Source: Peptococcaceae bacterium BRH_c4b
GTDB lineage: Bacteria; Bacillota; Desulfotomaculia; Desulfotomaculales; Desulfocucumaceae
Reading direction: 5' to 3'
NCBI GenBank assembly: GCA_000961595.1
Contig: LADO01000036.1
Coordinates: 56,777-120,776, forward strand
DNA: 64,000 bases
Made by a program: the position numbers and the translations under genes. Positions 26,164 through 35,141 of the stretch are shown one piece after another. How positions within the stretch are numbered: the first letter of the stretch is position 1; the number at the start of each line of letters is the position of its first letter. Below the pieces are notes generated by a model that was not told the DNA's origin, searched no databases, and worked only from the letters and a program-made list of their open reading frames with translations.

Positions 26164-26823
26164 CTACTTAAGATGGATTTTGACAATAGCGTTCATCCCC
26201 GGCAGCAGTCTGCAGCCTTTATAGTCGCTTATGGCAATTTTAACAGGGATGCGCTGCACCACCTTGGTGTAATTGCCCCCTGTATTCTGGGTAGGCAGCA
26301 GTGAAAAAACCGAATTGGTGGCTTCGCCGATGGAAGTAACCTCACCAGTAAAATTTACACCGGGAAAGGCGTCCACGTTAAAGTCTACAAACTGGCCGCT
26401 TCTGACTTTGTTTAACTCTGTCTCCTCAATGTTTGCCGAAAGGTAGACACTGTTCAGGTCGGCCACCATGGCCAGGGGCTGACCTGGCACTCCCACTTCT
26501 CCCACGTTACCAATCTTTTTAACCACCGTGCCGCTAACCGGGGTTTTAATAACCGCCATATCCAGGTTAGCCCCCTTGGCCAGGGTAAAGTCCACCTGGC
26601 GGGCGATGGTATCCCCTTCTTTTATACTGTCGCCTTCGGCAACATACATTTCGGTGATTTTACCCGAAATCTGGGGGCTGACCTTTACTATGGTGGCGTC
26701 CACCCTGGCGTCATCGGTCTGCACATAATGACTGCTCATATACCAGTAGTAACCGCTGACCGCAAGCAGGGTAACAACCATGGCGCCCAGCACCGCCAGC
26801 ATGATCTTTTTCTTTTTATCCAT
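26164..26823 (-). CDS. EmrA/HlyD-type membrane fusion protein, short form
   Basis: The 219 residues have an N-terminal membrane segment, the hallmark YVQTDDARVDATIVKVSPQI stretch, a lipoyl half (GKITEMYVAEGDSIKEGDTI), its partner half (VIKTPVSGTVVKKIGNVGE), and a beta-barrel end. The two lipoyl halves are separated by only about 20 residues, so the long coiled-coil hairpin of E. coli EmrA is absent. That fits an exporter working without an outer-membrane channel. It lies 10 bases before the pump gene. Confidence 0.84.
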   Translation of the reverse strand: MDKKKKIMLAVLGAMVVTLLAVSGYYWYMSSHYVQTDDARVDATIVKVSPQISGKITEMYVAEGDSIKEGDTIARQVDFTLAKGANLDMAVIKTPVSGTVVKKIGNVGEVGVPGQPLAMVADLNSVYLSANIEETELNKVRSGQFVDFNVDAFPGVNFTGEVTSIGEATNSVFSLLPTQNTGGNYTKVVQRIPVKIAISDYKGCRLLPGMNAIVKIHLK

Positions 26824-26841
26824 CAGTGCTCACCTGCCTTA

Positions 26842-28038
26842 TTACTGTTTCTCTCTGGGGTTTACTTTGGTTCCGTCCGCCAGCGTCGACGGGCTGCCTA
26901 CAATCACTTTGTCTCCGGCATTAAGGCCGGAAATAACCAGTATATTTTTATCATCCAGAGGAACAGTTTTCACCTGGCGTTTACTGGCAGTTCCTTCCGA
27001 GACAAGCAAGACCGTCTCCTTGTCGCCACTCTTTAGCACAGCCTCCCTGGGCAGGCTAATCCCATTACTCTGTTCGTTTTCCAAAGTCACCTCGGCGTAC
27101 ATGCCAGGCTTCAGCAGGTGATCAGTATTGGGTATTTGAATCTTAACCTGGTAGGCCTTGGTGGTGGGACTGGCCGCCAGGGCTATATTGGTAATGGTGC
27201 CCTTAATGGTTTTATCAGAAACGGCGGCTACTTTTACATCCACCTCGCTGCCTTCCCGCAATGAATTTATGATGCTTTCATCCACATCGACCCGGAGCAC
27301 AACCTTGTCCAGATTTACCACCGCCAGGACGGGATCACTGGTCCCGGCCAGTTCCCCGGGGTTAATATAGCGGGCTGTGACAACTCCGTCGATTGGTGAG
27401 TTGATTATGCTGTTAGCATAATTAGCCCTGGCCAGAGACAGTTGGGCCTCATAGAGTCGAATAGTCTCCGGCACTGTACCCTTACTCACTATTTCCACAT
27501 TTTTCTTGGCTGATTCAAAGGCGCTTTTGGCCATTAGATAAGCTTTTTCTACCTGATCGAAAGACTGCTGGGATACCGCCCCGCTTTCCAGCAGCGCTTT
27601 TGTCCGCTTGTAATCTGCTTCCGCATTTTTAAAAGTAACCCCGGTGGTATCCAGGGTTGTTCTGGCTACATTCTGTAGTGAAGGAAGATCCGAGTTTTTG
27701 GCCTTGTTCAGATTTGCTTCCGCCAGTTGCACCGCTGCAGCCAGTTCCCCGGCGTCCAGGCTTACCAGCAAATCGCCGGCCTTGACGCTGCTGCCCACAT
27801 CCACAGGTATTTTTGCCACCCTGCCCGATATTTTTGACACCAGGCTGGCCGATGCCAGCGCTTCCAGCTTGCCGCTGGCGGTGATGCCGCGTTTTGTGGC
27901 GGCCTCCCTGGCGGTAATTACCGACACCTCCCGGCCGCTGTTTTTACCCGGTTCACTGTTTCCCTGCCCGCAGCCGGATACTGCCAATATTAAAACCAGT
28001 AGGGCGATGCAGGTTAAAAAACCCCTCCGTTTAAACAT
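26842..28038 (-). CDS. Efflux periplasmic-adaptor-type lipoprotein (HlyD/RND family)
   Basis: This 398-residue protein begins with a signal ending in the lipobox VSGCGQG. It then shows a lipoyl domain split by a coiled-coil hairpin of about 100 residues (AAVQLAEANLNKAKNSDLPS and onward), a beta-barrel domain and a membrane-proximal domain ending in LADGTKVNPREK. It is the adaptor type normally paired with RND or MacB pumps, yet neither is nearby; the operon instead encodes a second adaptor and a DHA2 pump. It is encoded 18 bases before the EmrA-like gene. Confidence 0.84.
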   Translation of the reverse strand: MFKRRGFLTCIALLVLILAVSGCGQGNSEPGKNSGREVSVITAREAATKRGITASGKLEALASASLVSKISGRVAKIPVDVGSSVKAGDLLVSLDAGELAAAVQLAEANLNKAKNSDLPSLQNVARTTLDTTGVTFKNAEADYKRTKALLESGAVSQQSFDQVEKAYLMAKSAFESAKKNVEIVSKGTVPETIRLYEAQLSLARANYANSIINSPIDGVVTARYINPGELAGTSDPVLAVVNLDKVVLRVDVDESIINSLREGSEVDVKVAAVSDKTIKGTITNIALAASPTTKAYQVKIQIPNTDHLLKPGMYAEVTLENEQSNGISLPREAVLKSGDKETVLLVSEGTASKRQVKTVPLDDKNILVISGLNAGDKVIVGSPSTLADGTKVNPREKQ

Positions 28039-28082
28039 GTCGTATTTCTCCCCTTATAATTTAAATTAGTGCTCGTAAGTCG

Positions 28083-28559
28083 CTATTTGGACGGTGACCA
28101 GCATCCCCTGGTGGCCGCAGCTGCGTCCAGTATTTTCCTCAATATTCTTTCCAGTTGTTCCTTTTCCCCATCCGAAAGCATGGCGGTTACCTCATACTTT
28201 GCCTGCGTGGCCATCTCTTCCATTTCATCTTGCAGGGCAAAGGCCCTGGGAGTTAAATTTATTAAATACGTGCGGCGATCTTCCGGATCCCTGCGCCTGG
28301 TTACCAGACCATCCTTTTCTAGCCGGTCCACTATTCCGCTGATGGTTGTCCTGTCCGTGTTCATACAGTTGCCCAACTGTATCTGGCTGAGCCCATCTCT
28401 TTTCCATAAGAATGCCAGCATTGCGAATTGCGGGGGTGTAAGGCTATATTTATTCAGCTTTTCCTTGAAAAAGGACGAAAAATATTGATGGGTCTTGGCC
28501 AGCAGAAAGCCAAGGCTTTTTTCAACTTCATACCTTTCCACTGCTATCACCTCCTGCAC
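28083..28559 (-). CDS. MarR-family repressor of the efflux operon
   Basis: The 158 residues contain the winged helix-turn-helix of MarR proteins: LTPPQFAMLAFLWKRDGLSQ, NCMNTDRTTISGIVDRLEKDGLVTRR and the wing DPEDRRTYLINLT. It is the first gene of the leftward efflux operon, so it probably represses the operon until a toxic ligand binds. The inverted repeat at 28579-28591 is a candidate binding site. Confidence 0.87.
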   Translation of the reverse strand: MQEVIAVERYEVEKSLGFLLAKTHQYFSSFFKEKLNKYSLTPPQFAMLAFLWKRDGLSQIQLGNCMNTDRTTISGIVDRLEKDGLVTRRRDPEDRRTYLINLTPRAFALQDEMEEMATQAKYEVTAMLSDGEKEQLERILRKILDAAAATRGCWSPSK

Positions 28560-28578
28560 CTTACCATTTTATCATAAC

Positions 28579-28591
28579 ACTGACAATCAGT
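28579..28591. promoter_or_regulatory. Candidate MarR operator
   Basis: The inverted repeat actga-caa-tcagt lies 20 bases upstream of the MarR start, in the AT-rich promoter zone. Binding is inferred from position and symmetry. Confidence 0.4.
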
Positions 28592-28670
28592 ACAAAGTTT
28601 TATTTAGGTACCTGACGTCCGCAAATAGAAACCGCCTCTGGCAGGCGGCACGGCTAGCCATTTACAATAC

Positions 28671-29831
28671 TTAGTTACCCGGTACCCCAAAGCGGATGTT
28701 CAAATCAATTATCTCGGGACTGTTGCCCAGCCTGACAGGAGGGCCCCAGGTTCCGAAGCCTACGGTGACAATCACGTTTAAATCTCCCTTGTGTAAATAA
28801 CCCCGGTCGATTTCAAATATTCTCTGGGTGATGTAATTCAGGGGAAATATCTGGCCGTGATGGGTATGTCCCGAAAGCTGCAGATCTACCCCGTTCTTCT
28901 GGGCCTCCTCCAGTTTGTATGGCTGGTGGTCCATCAGAATAACCGGAAGTGTTTTATCAATACCCTCCATTACCTGCGCCAGATCTTTCCTGGGCTTTCC
29001 GGTGAATGACCTGCCGGCCAGGTCATCCCTTCCTGCCACGTAAAAACTATCACCAATCCTTATATAGTCATCGCGCAGCAGCCTTACCCCGGCCTCCCGC
29101 AACAGCATGAAGTCCTCCTCCGGTTTGCCGCCGATATATTCGTGATTACCGGGAACGGCGTACACCCCATACCTGGTGTTTATCTCCCGCAGTGACTCTC
29201 CCATGCGCTGCTTTCTGAACACCCCGGACTGCTCGATAATATCGCCGGGCAGCAGCACGATGTCCGGTCGCCTTTGATTAATCATGTGGATTAGCCTGTC
29301 CAGACGGTCCCGGTTGACGATGCTGCCCAGGTGGAGATCAGAAACAACAACAGCGTGCAGGTTCTTTAAATCACCCGCAGGCTTGGCAATATTTACATCA
29401 TAATGCAGTATTACGGGAGTTCTGGCGTTCCAGGCCCCGTAAGCCAGTATGGCGGCAACCACAGCCATGGTTGCCAGACCCGCCAGAACAGGATTCTTTT
29501 TTAACACCCCAGGCAAGAAAGTTAACCGCTGGTCTATAAAGCGGAGCAAATCAACCGCGATCAGAACCAGGAAGGAGTAAAACAGCAGGGCAAGCCAGTA
29601 CGAGCCTGCAATCTCCAGCGCGTTATCCAGCCAATCCGGCAAATTATTACCGGCAAACCTGCTGATAAAATAGGTCAGAGACATTGCGGTAAGGGCTGTC
29701 CAGTATATTTTTGCGCCCGGGGGCGGTACCAATCCACCTAAGACCTGCCAGAGCCGAATTCCTATATAGTAGTTAACGGCGGCATAAATGCTGAAAAATA
29801 TTGTAAAAAAGAGTATGAAATTTAATCTCAT
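28671..29831 (-). CDS. Membrane-anchored metallophosphoesterase (YkuE-like)
   Basis: About four hydrophobic helices fill the first 150 residues. The C-terminal calcineurin-like domain shows all metal-binding motifs in order: VVSDLHLGS, LLPGDIIEQSG, VPGNHEYIGG, ILMDHQPY and SGHTHHGQIFP. Enzymes of this layout hydrolyse phosphate esters at the membrane; YkuE-type proteins act on lipid or UDP-sugar substrates, but the substrate here is unknown. It is a single gene with the MarR operon downstream. Confidence 0.88.
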   Translation of the reverse strand: MRLNFILFFTIFFSIYAAVNYYIGIRLWQVLGGLVPPPGAKIYWTALTAMSLTYFISRFAGNNLPDWLDNALEIAGSYWLALLFYSFLVLIAVDLLRFIDQRLTFLPGVLKKNPVLAGLATMAVVAAILAYGAWNARTPVILHYDVNIAKPAGDLKNLHAVVVSDLHLGSIVNRDRLDRLIHMINQRRPDIVLLPGDIIEQSGVFRKQRMGESLREINTRYGVYAVPGNHEYIGGKPEEDFMLLREAGVRLLRDDYIRIGDSFYVAGRDDLAGRSFTGKPRKDLAQVMEGIDKTLPVILMDHQPYKLEEAQKNGVDLQLSGHTHHGQIFPLNYITQRIFEIDRGYLHKGDLNVIVTVGFGTWGPPVRLGNSPEIIDLNIRFGVPGN

Positions 29832-29974
29832 TCTATGTAATCCTCAATAGCAGTTTTAATTATATTTCCACAGATTAACAGAAAAACCTCCAGCCTAATA
29901 GTTAACCTGTTAGAAATACCCTCGTCTGCCTACTGCGTAACGCTACCCTGTATTAGCATCATTTCTAAAATCAC

Positions 29975-30010
29975 AAAAGCCCCCTGCCACACCAGCAACA
30001 GGGAGCTTTT
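29975..30010. terminator. Hairpin terminator
   Basis: The arms aaaagccccctg and cagggagctttt form a stem with a 12-base loop. It sits just after the stop of the leftward ABC-2 permease fragment and has T-rich flanks in both directions. Confidence 0.6.
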
Positions 30011-30014
30011 CATA

Positions 30015-30329
30015 CTATTCCGTTTTGCTAAAGCTCAGGGAACCGATGTTGGCCAGCACTACGGCCACCGCGGCCATCACGGCAATGTCCACCGTCAGAT
30101 CCCATCGAATCAGGCCGGCCTGGCGGGCCATTTCCGCCAGTGATATCTTTACGCCCTGCCCTACATTCACCATGGTATCGGAAAATACAATGTTTCTGAT
30201 GGCGTCAACACCGTAGCTCAGCGGGTCTATTACCATAAGGGTTTTCATCCAGTCAGGGGCGGAGTTAATGGGAAACATCGCGCCGCTCAGGAAGTAAAGA
30301 GGCATCACTATGAAGTTCATAATCATCAT
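30015..30329 (-). pseudogene. ABC-2 type permease, C-terminal fragment
   Basis: The 104 residues read MPLYFLSGAMFPINSAPDWM, then IDPLSYGVDAIRNIVF and a last hydrophobic helix. That is the end of DrrB/ABC-2 drug-export permeases, which normally have about 250 residues. The first 150 residues and any partner ATPase are missing. The dispersed repeat at 30373-30399 and the gcctgacccct half-site lie just upstream, so a repeat-associated deletion is likely. Confidence 0.75.
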
Positions 30330-30372
30330 AATGGCTATTATCCATATTTATCAAGTTCTTCCTTGACATCCA

Positions 30373-30399
30373 TGCCACTAAAGCGGTACCAGCAGTGAA
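30373..30399. repeat. Short dispersed repeat (second copy)
   Basis: It shares catgcc..ctaaagcggtacc and the following agcag with 10929-10956. It borders the truncated permease gene. Confidence 0.5.
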
Positions 30400-30430
30400 T
30401 GAATAAGTTAATAAGTTAAGAGCCTGACCC

Positions 30431-31273
30431 CTAGGCAAACCTTGGTTTTGCTAAAAGTGTACCCAGATAAAACAGCGCTGCGAATAAAACGATGGTTGCC
30501 CCGGTCGCTGTCGCCCAGTAATACGACATGAGTAGTCCCGCTATTCCGGAGGTAAGTGTTATTAGTACGGAGACCACATGGTACTGCCGCATATTACGGG
30601 AAACGTTGCGCGCGGCTGCAGCCGGTAAGATTAAGAGCGAATTGATGATTAAAATACCAACCCACTGAATGGAAATCGTTACTACCACCGCCGTTACAAC
30701 ACAAAACAGAGTCTCGACCAGGCGGACCGGGATACCCCTGCTGAGCGCCAGGGATGGATTAACGCTTACCAGCAAAAACTTATTGAACATCATTACCCAC
30801 ACAAGAATAACCCCTATGAGCGTGAAAGCCAGTAAAAGTACTTCTTGCGGGGTTATGCTCAACAAATCGCCGACAAGAAAACGTGAGAACTTATTAAACC
30901 CGCCGCCCCGCGAGAGGATGACGATGCCAAGCGCCACCATGGTGGCGGCAACAGCTCCGATGATTGTATCGGTGGAGTCGCCGGTAAATGTCTTCAACAA
31001 GGAAATAGCAACGGCCAGAACAATGGAAAATATCACCATAATCCATAAAGGGTCCTGTAAGCCCAGCAGCACTCCGATGGCAATCCCGGTTAGAGCAGAG
31101 TGTCCAACAGTATCGGAGAAAAAGGCCATTCTATTATTTACCACCATCGTCCCCAGGATAGCAAAGGTCGGGCCGACCAGGAGTACTGCCAGAAGCGCGT
31201 TTTTCATAAAGATGTGCTGAGTCCAGGCAAATGGAAGAATATGGTCGACAAAAGCATACCATGTTTCCATCAT
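30431..31273 (-). CDS. znuB: Zinc/manganese ABC transporter permease (ZnuB-type)
   Basis: From the ATG at 31273, which overlaps the stop of the ATPase gene, the protein is about 280 residues, typical of metal ABC permeases (COG1108); the frame extends further upstream without support. Features are LVGPTFAILGTMVVNNRMAFFSDTVGHSALTGIAIG and eight or so membrane helices. It would form the channel for Zn(II) or Mn(II) delivered by the adjacent binding lipoprotein. It is translationally coupled to the ATPase gene. Confidence 0.87.
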   Translation of the reverse strand: MMETWYAFVDHILPFAWTQHIFMKNALLAVLLVGPTFAILGTMVVNNRMAFFSDTVGHSALTGIAIGVLLGLQDPLWIMVIFSIVLAVAISLLKTFTGDSTDTIIGAVAATMVALGIVILSRGGGFNKFSRFLVGDLLSITPQEVLLLAFTLIGVILVWVMMFNKFLLVSVNPSLALSRGIPVRLVETLFCVVTAVVVTISIQWVGILIINSLLILPAAAARNVSRNMRQYHVVSVLITLTSGIAGLLMSYYWATATGATIVLFAALFYLGTLLAKPRFA

Positions 31274-32091
31274 GCGTGCATACCTCCGCCGCTGAGAATA
31301 ATTTGTGATTTCAAAGGAATTTGCTCCATCTCTTCTCTGATAGCCGGCCCGTAGTCCCGCAATATTCTCTCGTTGGAGAAAACTTCTTGCGGCGTCCCGC
31401 AGCACTGAACCGTTCTGTCAAGGAGGACGATGCGGTCTGCGTAACAGGACACCAAGGACCAATCGTGGGAAACCAATATAATTGACAGGTCATATTGTTG
31501 ACGCAGATTAGAAACCAGGTCATAGAATAAATCTTTGCCTTGTACGTCAATACCGGATACCGGTTCATCCAACAGCAGCAAGTCGGGACTCTGATCGAGT
31601 GCCATGGCGAGGAGAACCCGCTGGAGTTCTCCTCCCGACAAATCCCCCAGACGCCGTTCCAATAGGTGATCTGCCTGTACGCTGGCCAGGCTGGCTAAGA
31701 CACGTTCCCGAAGGCGTCGGGAATGGCCAAGGCAAACCGGCCAGGACGATAAGCAGGCTGAAAACAAATCCAGTACACTGATTGGTGACCCGGGGTCAAA
31801 GTCAAGCCTCTGGGGAACGTAGCCAACGACGGGGTTTCTCCGGCAATCCTCAGCATCAAGGAAAGTCAATTCACCGGTATGGCTTATTTCCCCCAGAATG
31901 GCTCTTAAAAGCGTCGTCTTGCCTGCTCCGTTTGGGCCGACCAGGGCCGTTAGCTCACCACAATGAATGTGGAGGTCAATACCTTGTAGAATTTCCGTTT
32001 TACCTACTGTTACCCCGAAGTTTTTTAGCTTTGTACAGCATAAGCCACAAGATGTTCTTTGTGATTTTTGAATGACACCGGTATAAGTCAT
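31270..32091 (-). CDS. znuC: Zinc/manganese ABC transporter ATPase (ZnuC-type)
   Basis: The 273 residues contain Walker A GPNGAGKTT, the Q-loop GYVPQRLDF, the ABC signature LSGGELQRVLLAMAL, Walker B LLLLDEPVSGID and the switch His in LVSHDW. An N-terminal extension of about 20 residues includes two cysteines (TSCGLCCTKL). It powers metal import together with the neighbouring permease and binding protein. Confidence 0.9.
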   Translation of the reverse strand: MTYTGVIQKSQRTSCGLCCTKLKNFGVTVGKTEILQGIDLHIHCGELTALVGPNGAGKTTLLRAILGEISHTGELTFLDAEDCRRNPVVGYVPQRLDFDPGSPISVLDLFSACLSSWPVCLGHSRRLRERVLASLASVQADHLLERRLGDLSGGELQRVLLAMALDQSPDLLLLDEPVSGIDVQGKDLFYDLVSNLRQQYDLSIILVSHDWSLVSCYADRIVLLDRTVQCCGTPQEVFSNERILRDYGPAIREEMEQIPLKSQIILSGGGMHA

Positions 32092-32092
32092 A

Positions 32093-33007
32093 TTAGTTTA
32101 ACGCCTCTTCCAAAATTTTCAGGTTGGATTCCATTATTTTTAAATAAGCGTCCGACTCCATGGGACCTGTCACCACCGGGTCCAGGATATATACCTTAGT
32201 CCCTGTTTCCCGGGCGATGGTCTCCGCGGCTTTGACCGAATACTGGGGCTCAGCGAAGAGCGCCTTGATTTGGAATTTTTCAACGATATCGATACTATCG
32301 GCCAACTCGGCGGCACTTGGTTCGGAGCCGGGCTCCCTTTCAATCACAGCTACAATATTCAGGTTGAGTTCCCGGGCAAAGTAGGGGAACGCCTCATGAA
32401 AGGTAATAATATCCCGCTTCTTAGCGCCATCTAGGGCCTGATGCATCTTCACGCGAAGCGCTTCCAACTTATCAACGTAAGCGGTGGTGTTGGCGTTATA
32501 TTGCGCGGCATGGTCCGGGTCAAGCGTGGTCAGTTGCAGCCCGATGTTCTTTACCTGCTGCACGGCACCGGATATACTCACCCATACGTGAGGATTATCG
32601 CCTTCCTCTCCTTCACCTTTTATCAGTGGTATACCCTTACTCGCCTCAATGGTTTTTAAATCAGGTAGTTGTTGAACAACTTTATCCATAAAGGCTTCCA
32701 TCCCGGCGCCGTTAACAACAAATATCTGAGCTTTACTAAGAGTTTTTAAGTCATCAGGATTGAGTTGATAATCATGCAGGCACCCCGTTGTAGGCTTGGT
32801 CATATTGACGACTTTCACACCTGGTACATCTTTAGCTACGTTTATAGACGCTATGTACATAGGGTAGAACGACGTGGCGATGATCAATGTTTTGCCTGTC
32901 GCTGATTTTTCCGGCGCCGGAGAAGTTTGTCCCTGACATGCCGACAAAAAAATAACCATAGCGATTAGTAAAACAGCAGTCATTATAAGGATTGCAGATT
33001 TCCTCAT
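32093..33007 (-). CDS. znuA: Metal-binding lipoprotein of the zinc/manganese importer (ZnuA-type)
   Basis: A signal peptide ends in the lipobox LSACQG. The three histidine ligand regions of cluster A-I binding proteins are visible in CLHDYQLNPDD, NPHVWVS and ITFHEAFPYFA, with an acidic ligand region in LFAEPQYS. Instead of the long His-rich loop of many ZnuA proteins there is only a short acidic stretch (KGEGEEGD). The gene lies 118 bases downstream of a Fur-family gene and one base before znuC, suggesting one zinc- or manganese-responsive unit. Confidence 0.88.
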   Translation of the reverse strand: MRKSAILIMTAVLLIAMVIFLSACQGQTSPAPEKSATGKTLIIATSFYPMYIASINVAKDVPGVKVVNMTKPTTGCLHDYQLNPDDLKTLSKAQIFVVNGAGMEAFMDKVVQQLPDLKTIEASKGIPLIKGEGEEGDNPHVWVSISGAVQQVKNIGLQLTTLDPDHAAQYNANTTAYVDKLEALRVKMHQALDGAKKRDIITFHEAFPYFARELNLNIVAVIEREPGSEPSAAELADSIDIVEKFQIKALFAEPQYSVKAAETIARETGTKVYILDPVVTGPMESDAYLKIMESNLKILEEALN

Positions 33008-33125
33008 TTTTTAAACCTTCCTCTCTCTATCTTCAATTAATCAGTTTTTAGCAAAGTAATACCGTTAGCGTTCATCATTCCAGGCGGCCGGCCAGCACTA
33101 TCTAAACCCCCCTTTCGCTCAAGGT

Positions 33126-33596
33126 TTAACAACTCACAGATTTATTAAAAGATTTTTCTACCGGCCTTTCCCTGCATAGTTGGCAATAGCCGAAGATCTC
33201 AAAGCTGTGCTTTGTAATTTCAAACTTTTTTTCTTCCTCAATCTTTTCAACTTCCAAAAATTTAAAGGGGCAGTAGTCAATTACTTCCGTCAAACCACAC
33301 TTTAAACACACAAGGTGATGGTGGTGCTTTCCTAAATCTAATTCGTACCGGCTTTTACCCTCCCGAAAGCTTAACTTGCTGATAATTCCAATTTCTAAAA
33401 AAACATTCAGATTACGGTAGACCGTGTCAAGGCTTATGTTGGGATATCTCTCAACAACCTTGCGGTGAACTTCTTCGGCGCTCAGTGGCTGATTATTGTT
33501 ATTGTCCATGAATGCCTGTAATATCTCCTGTCGCTGTGGTGTAATTTTATAGCCATTTTTACGAAACTGCTCGATGGCGTAATCATCCTTCACCAC
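33126..33596 (-). CDS. Fur-family metal regulator (Zur/PerR-like)
   Basis: This 156-residue protein has the Fur winged helix (ITPQRQEILQAFMD, LSAEEVHRKV, SLDTVYRNLNVFLEIGII) and the dimer domain with KHHHHLVCLKCG and a second CxxC (CQLC), the pair that holds the structural zinc. It lies upstream of the ZnuABC-type genes on the same strand, so zinc-sensing Zur is the most likely identity, although PerR or Mn-sensing cannot be excluded. The AT-rich stretch 33605-33660 before it probably contains its promoter and operator. Confidence 0.84.
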   Translation of the reverse strand: MVKDDYAIEQFRKNGYKITPQRQEILQAFMDNNNNQPLSAEEVHRKVVERYPNISLDTVYRNLNVFLEIGIISKLSFREGKSRYELDLGKHHHHLVCLKCGLTEVIDYCPFKFLEVEKIEEEKKFEITKHSFEIFGYCQLCRERPVEKSFNKSVSC

Positions 33597-33908
33597 GATT
33601 ACCTCCTAAATAATTATATTCCTAATTACAATTTAATATTACTTATATATTGTATAGTACAAAATGTCAAGCGCCTGGGTTTGCCGTGAAACCTTTTCCA
33701 GACAAAATAGAAATGACGGGTATTTTCAATATACCCTGCCCGGGCAATGTCGTCCAGGAAAGGTTTGTATTAATCAAAAAAAAGCGGTCACTCCTCATCC
33801 GCTCTTACAAACCGCTTAGTTTATTCTTGCCTATAACCCTCTGCTTCCCGCCCTGGAAATTATTTGTTACAATATAACTATCTACAACAACTAAAGGGTG
33901 GATTACTC

Positions 33909-34394
33909 TTGGAAAACAATATGGGAAAATTACAAATAAATGAAGACCTTGTACGGGAAAAATTTACAGATATCAGCCAGGCTCTGTTTTTACTGAAAAA
34001 CTACGCCGGGATAGAAAAAACAAAACTGTTAAATGACTCTACGCTTCTCTCTGCTGTCAAATACCAGCTCATAATCGCATTGGAAGCCGCTCAAAATATC
34101 TGCAATCATCTGGCCGCCCGGCTGACCAGGAGATCTCCCGCCAGTTATGCGGACTGCTTCAGAATATTAGGCGAGGAGAATATAATCACTGAGGACCTCT
34201 CAATAATTTTGGCATCCATGGCCAAATTCAGAAATTTGCTGGTACACCAGTACGGCAAAATCGACGACAATATAGTATACTCCATATTAAAAAACAGTTT
34301 AACTGATCTGGAAAAATATATGCAGGAAGTATCGGCTTTTCTAGCCTCAACCGCCCGGACGGAGCATAAGATAAATGAACATGGAAAAGTTTAA
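33909..34394 (+). CDS. hepT: HepT-like toxin (DUF86 RNase)
   Basis: I chose the TTG at 33909, which has AAGGGTGG upstream; an ATG at 33921 also works. The protein has about 160 residues of helical HEPN fold with the RX4HXY motif intact (RNLLVHQYGK), the catalytic signature of HepT RNases. The next gene overlaps it by 20 bases and encodes the matching MntA-type nucleotidyltransferase. In known pairs the antitoxin AMPylates the tyrosine of this motif. Confidence 0.85.
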   Translation: MENNMGKLQINEDLVREKFTDISQALFLLKNYAGIEKTKLLNDSTLLSAVKYQLIIALEAAQNICNHLAARLTRRSPASYADCFRILGEENIITEDLSIILASMAKFRNLLVHQYGKIDDNIVYSILKNSLTDLEKYMQEVSAFLASTARTEHKINEHGKV

Positions 34395-34812
34395 TATCCC
34401 CGAAAAAAGAAAAAGGGAAATTGTAAGTATTATCGCCGGGGCTCTGTCCAACCACCGGGAGATACTGTTTGCCTATTTGCACGGCTCATTTCTCCAACCC
34501 GGGCACTGCGGAGACATGGATGTTGCCATTTATCTGGACAGTGACAGTAACAAAATAAATACTCCATGGGAATATGAAGCCCGGCTGGCCATGGAGCTGG
34601 ACCGCCTGGCCGGTATGCCGGTGGACATTCACATATTAAACAGTGCCAGCCCTGCCATGCGTTATCACGCCTCCTCCGGGGAGCTGCTTTTCAGCCGCCG
34701 CGAGTTGGCCAGGTACACCTTCCTGGAAAACACCTGGAGGGAATATTTCGATTACCGTCACCACCATAGAAATTTTATGAATGATTTACTCGATGGAATT
34801 AAAGCAGATTAG
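34375..34812 (+). CDS. mntA: MntA-like nucleotidyltransferase antitoxin
   Basis: The 145 residues contain the minimal nucleotidyltransferase signature GSFLQPGHCGDMDVAIYL, that is GS followed by DxD, and a later LAGMPVDIHIL with the third acidic residue. The start overlaps the end of the toxin gene, the usual arrangement of HepT-MntA modules. It neutralises the toxin by AMPylation in characterised relatives. Confidence 0.85.
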   Translation: MNMEKFNIPEKRKREIVSIIAGALSNHREILFAYLHGSFLQPGHCGDMDVAIYLDSDSNKINTPWEYEARLAMELDRLAGMPVDIHILNSASPAMRYHASSGELLFSRRELARYTFLENTWREYFDYRHHHRNFMNDLLDGIKAD

Positions 34813-34912
34813 TTATAAGATTTCTTGAGGCCTTGAAGGATTCCGGTAAAAACGCAAAACAACCTTCATGGCCTTGTCCATTCAAAAGGTTTGGAGGAAT
34901 AAAGAAAAATCA

Positions 34913-35000
34913 CTGTATACGGGGTTGCCCAAAACCCCGTATACAGCTTTCGAACGAGGATAATTCCGGTAACGCGTGTCTGAGCGTCCGCATTACCGGG
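34913..35000 (+). promoter_or_regulatory. Two-hairpin leader of unknown class
   Basis: A perfect 14-bp stem (ctgtatacggggtt, 34913-34926, with 34933-34946) is followed by a second stem (ccggtaacgcg near 34966 with cgcattaccgg near 35000). Right after it come AAGGAGGG and a 37-codon frame. It does not match a riboswitch class I can name. The interval 34813-35141 contains only this and the small frame. Confidence 0.4.
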
Positions 35001-35019
35001 ATAAGGAGGGTTAAAAGCT

Positions 35020-35133
35020 ATGCCAAGTTTAGCTATTAACAGAACAATATTTAGTTGTCATATGGGGGAAAGAGATATGTTTATCATTAAAAGCCATCGG
35101 CCTTATATAAAATACAAAAATAAATTCGGGTAA
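35020..35133 (+). CDS. Possible 37-aa basic peptide
   Basis: The frame begins MPSLAINRTIFSCHMG and ends YIKYKNKFG. A strong AAGGAGGG lies 8-9 bases before the ATG, better than for most small frames here, and the two-hairpin structure precedes it. The peptide is basic and resembles nothing I recognise. It may be a leader peptide or a real small protein. Confidence 0.35.
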   Translation: MPSLAINRTIFSCHMGERDMFIIKSHRPYIKYKNKFG

Positions 35134-35141
35134 AATAATTA

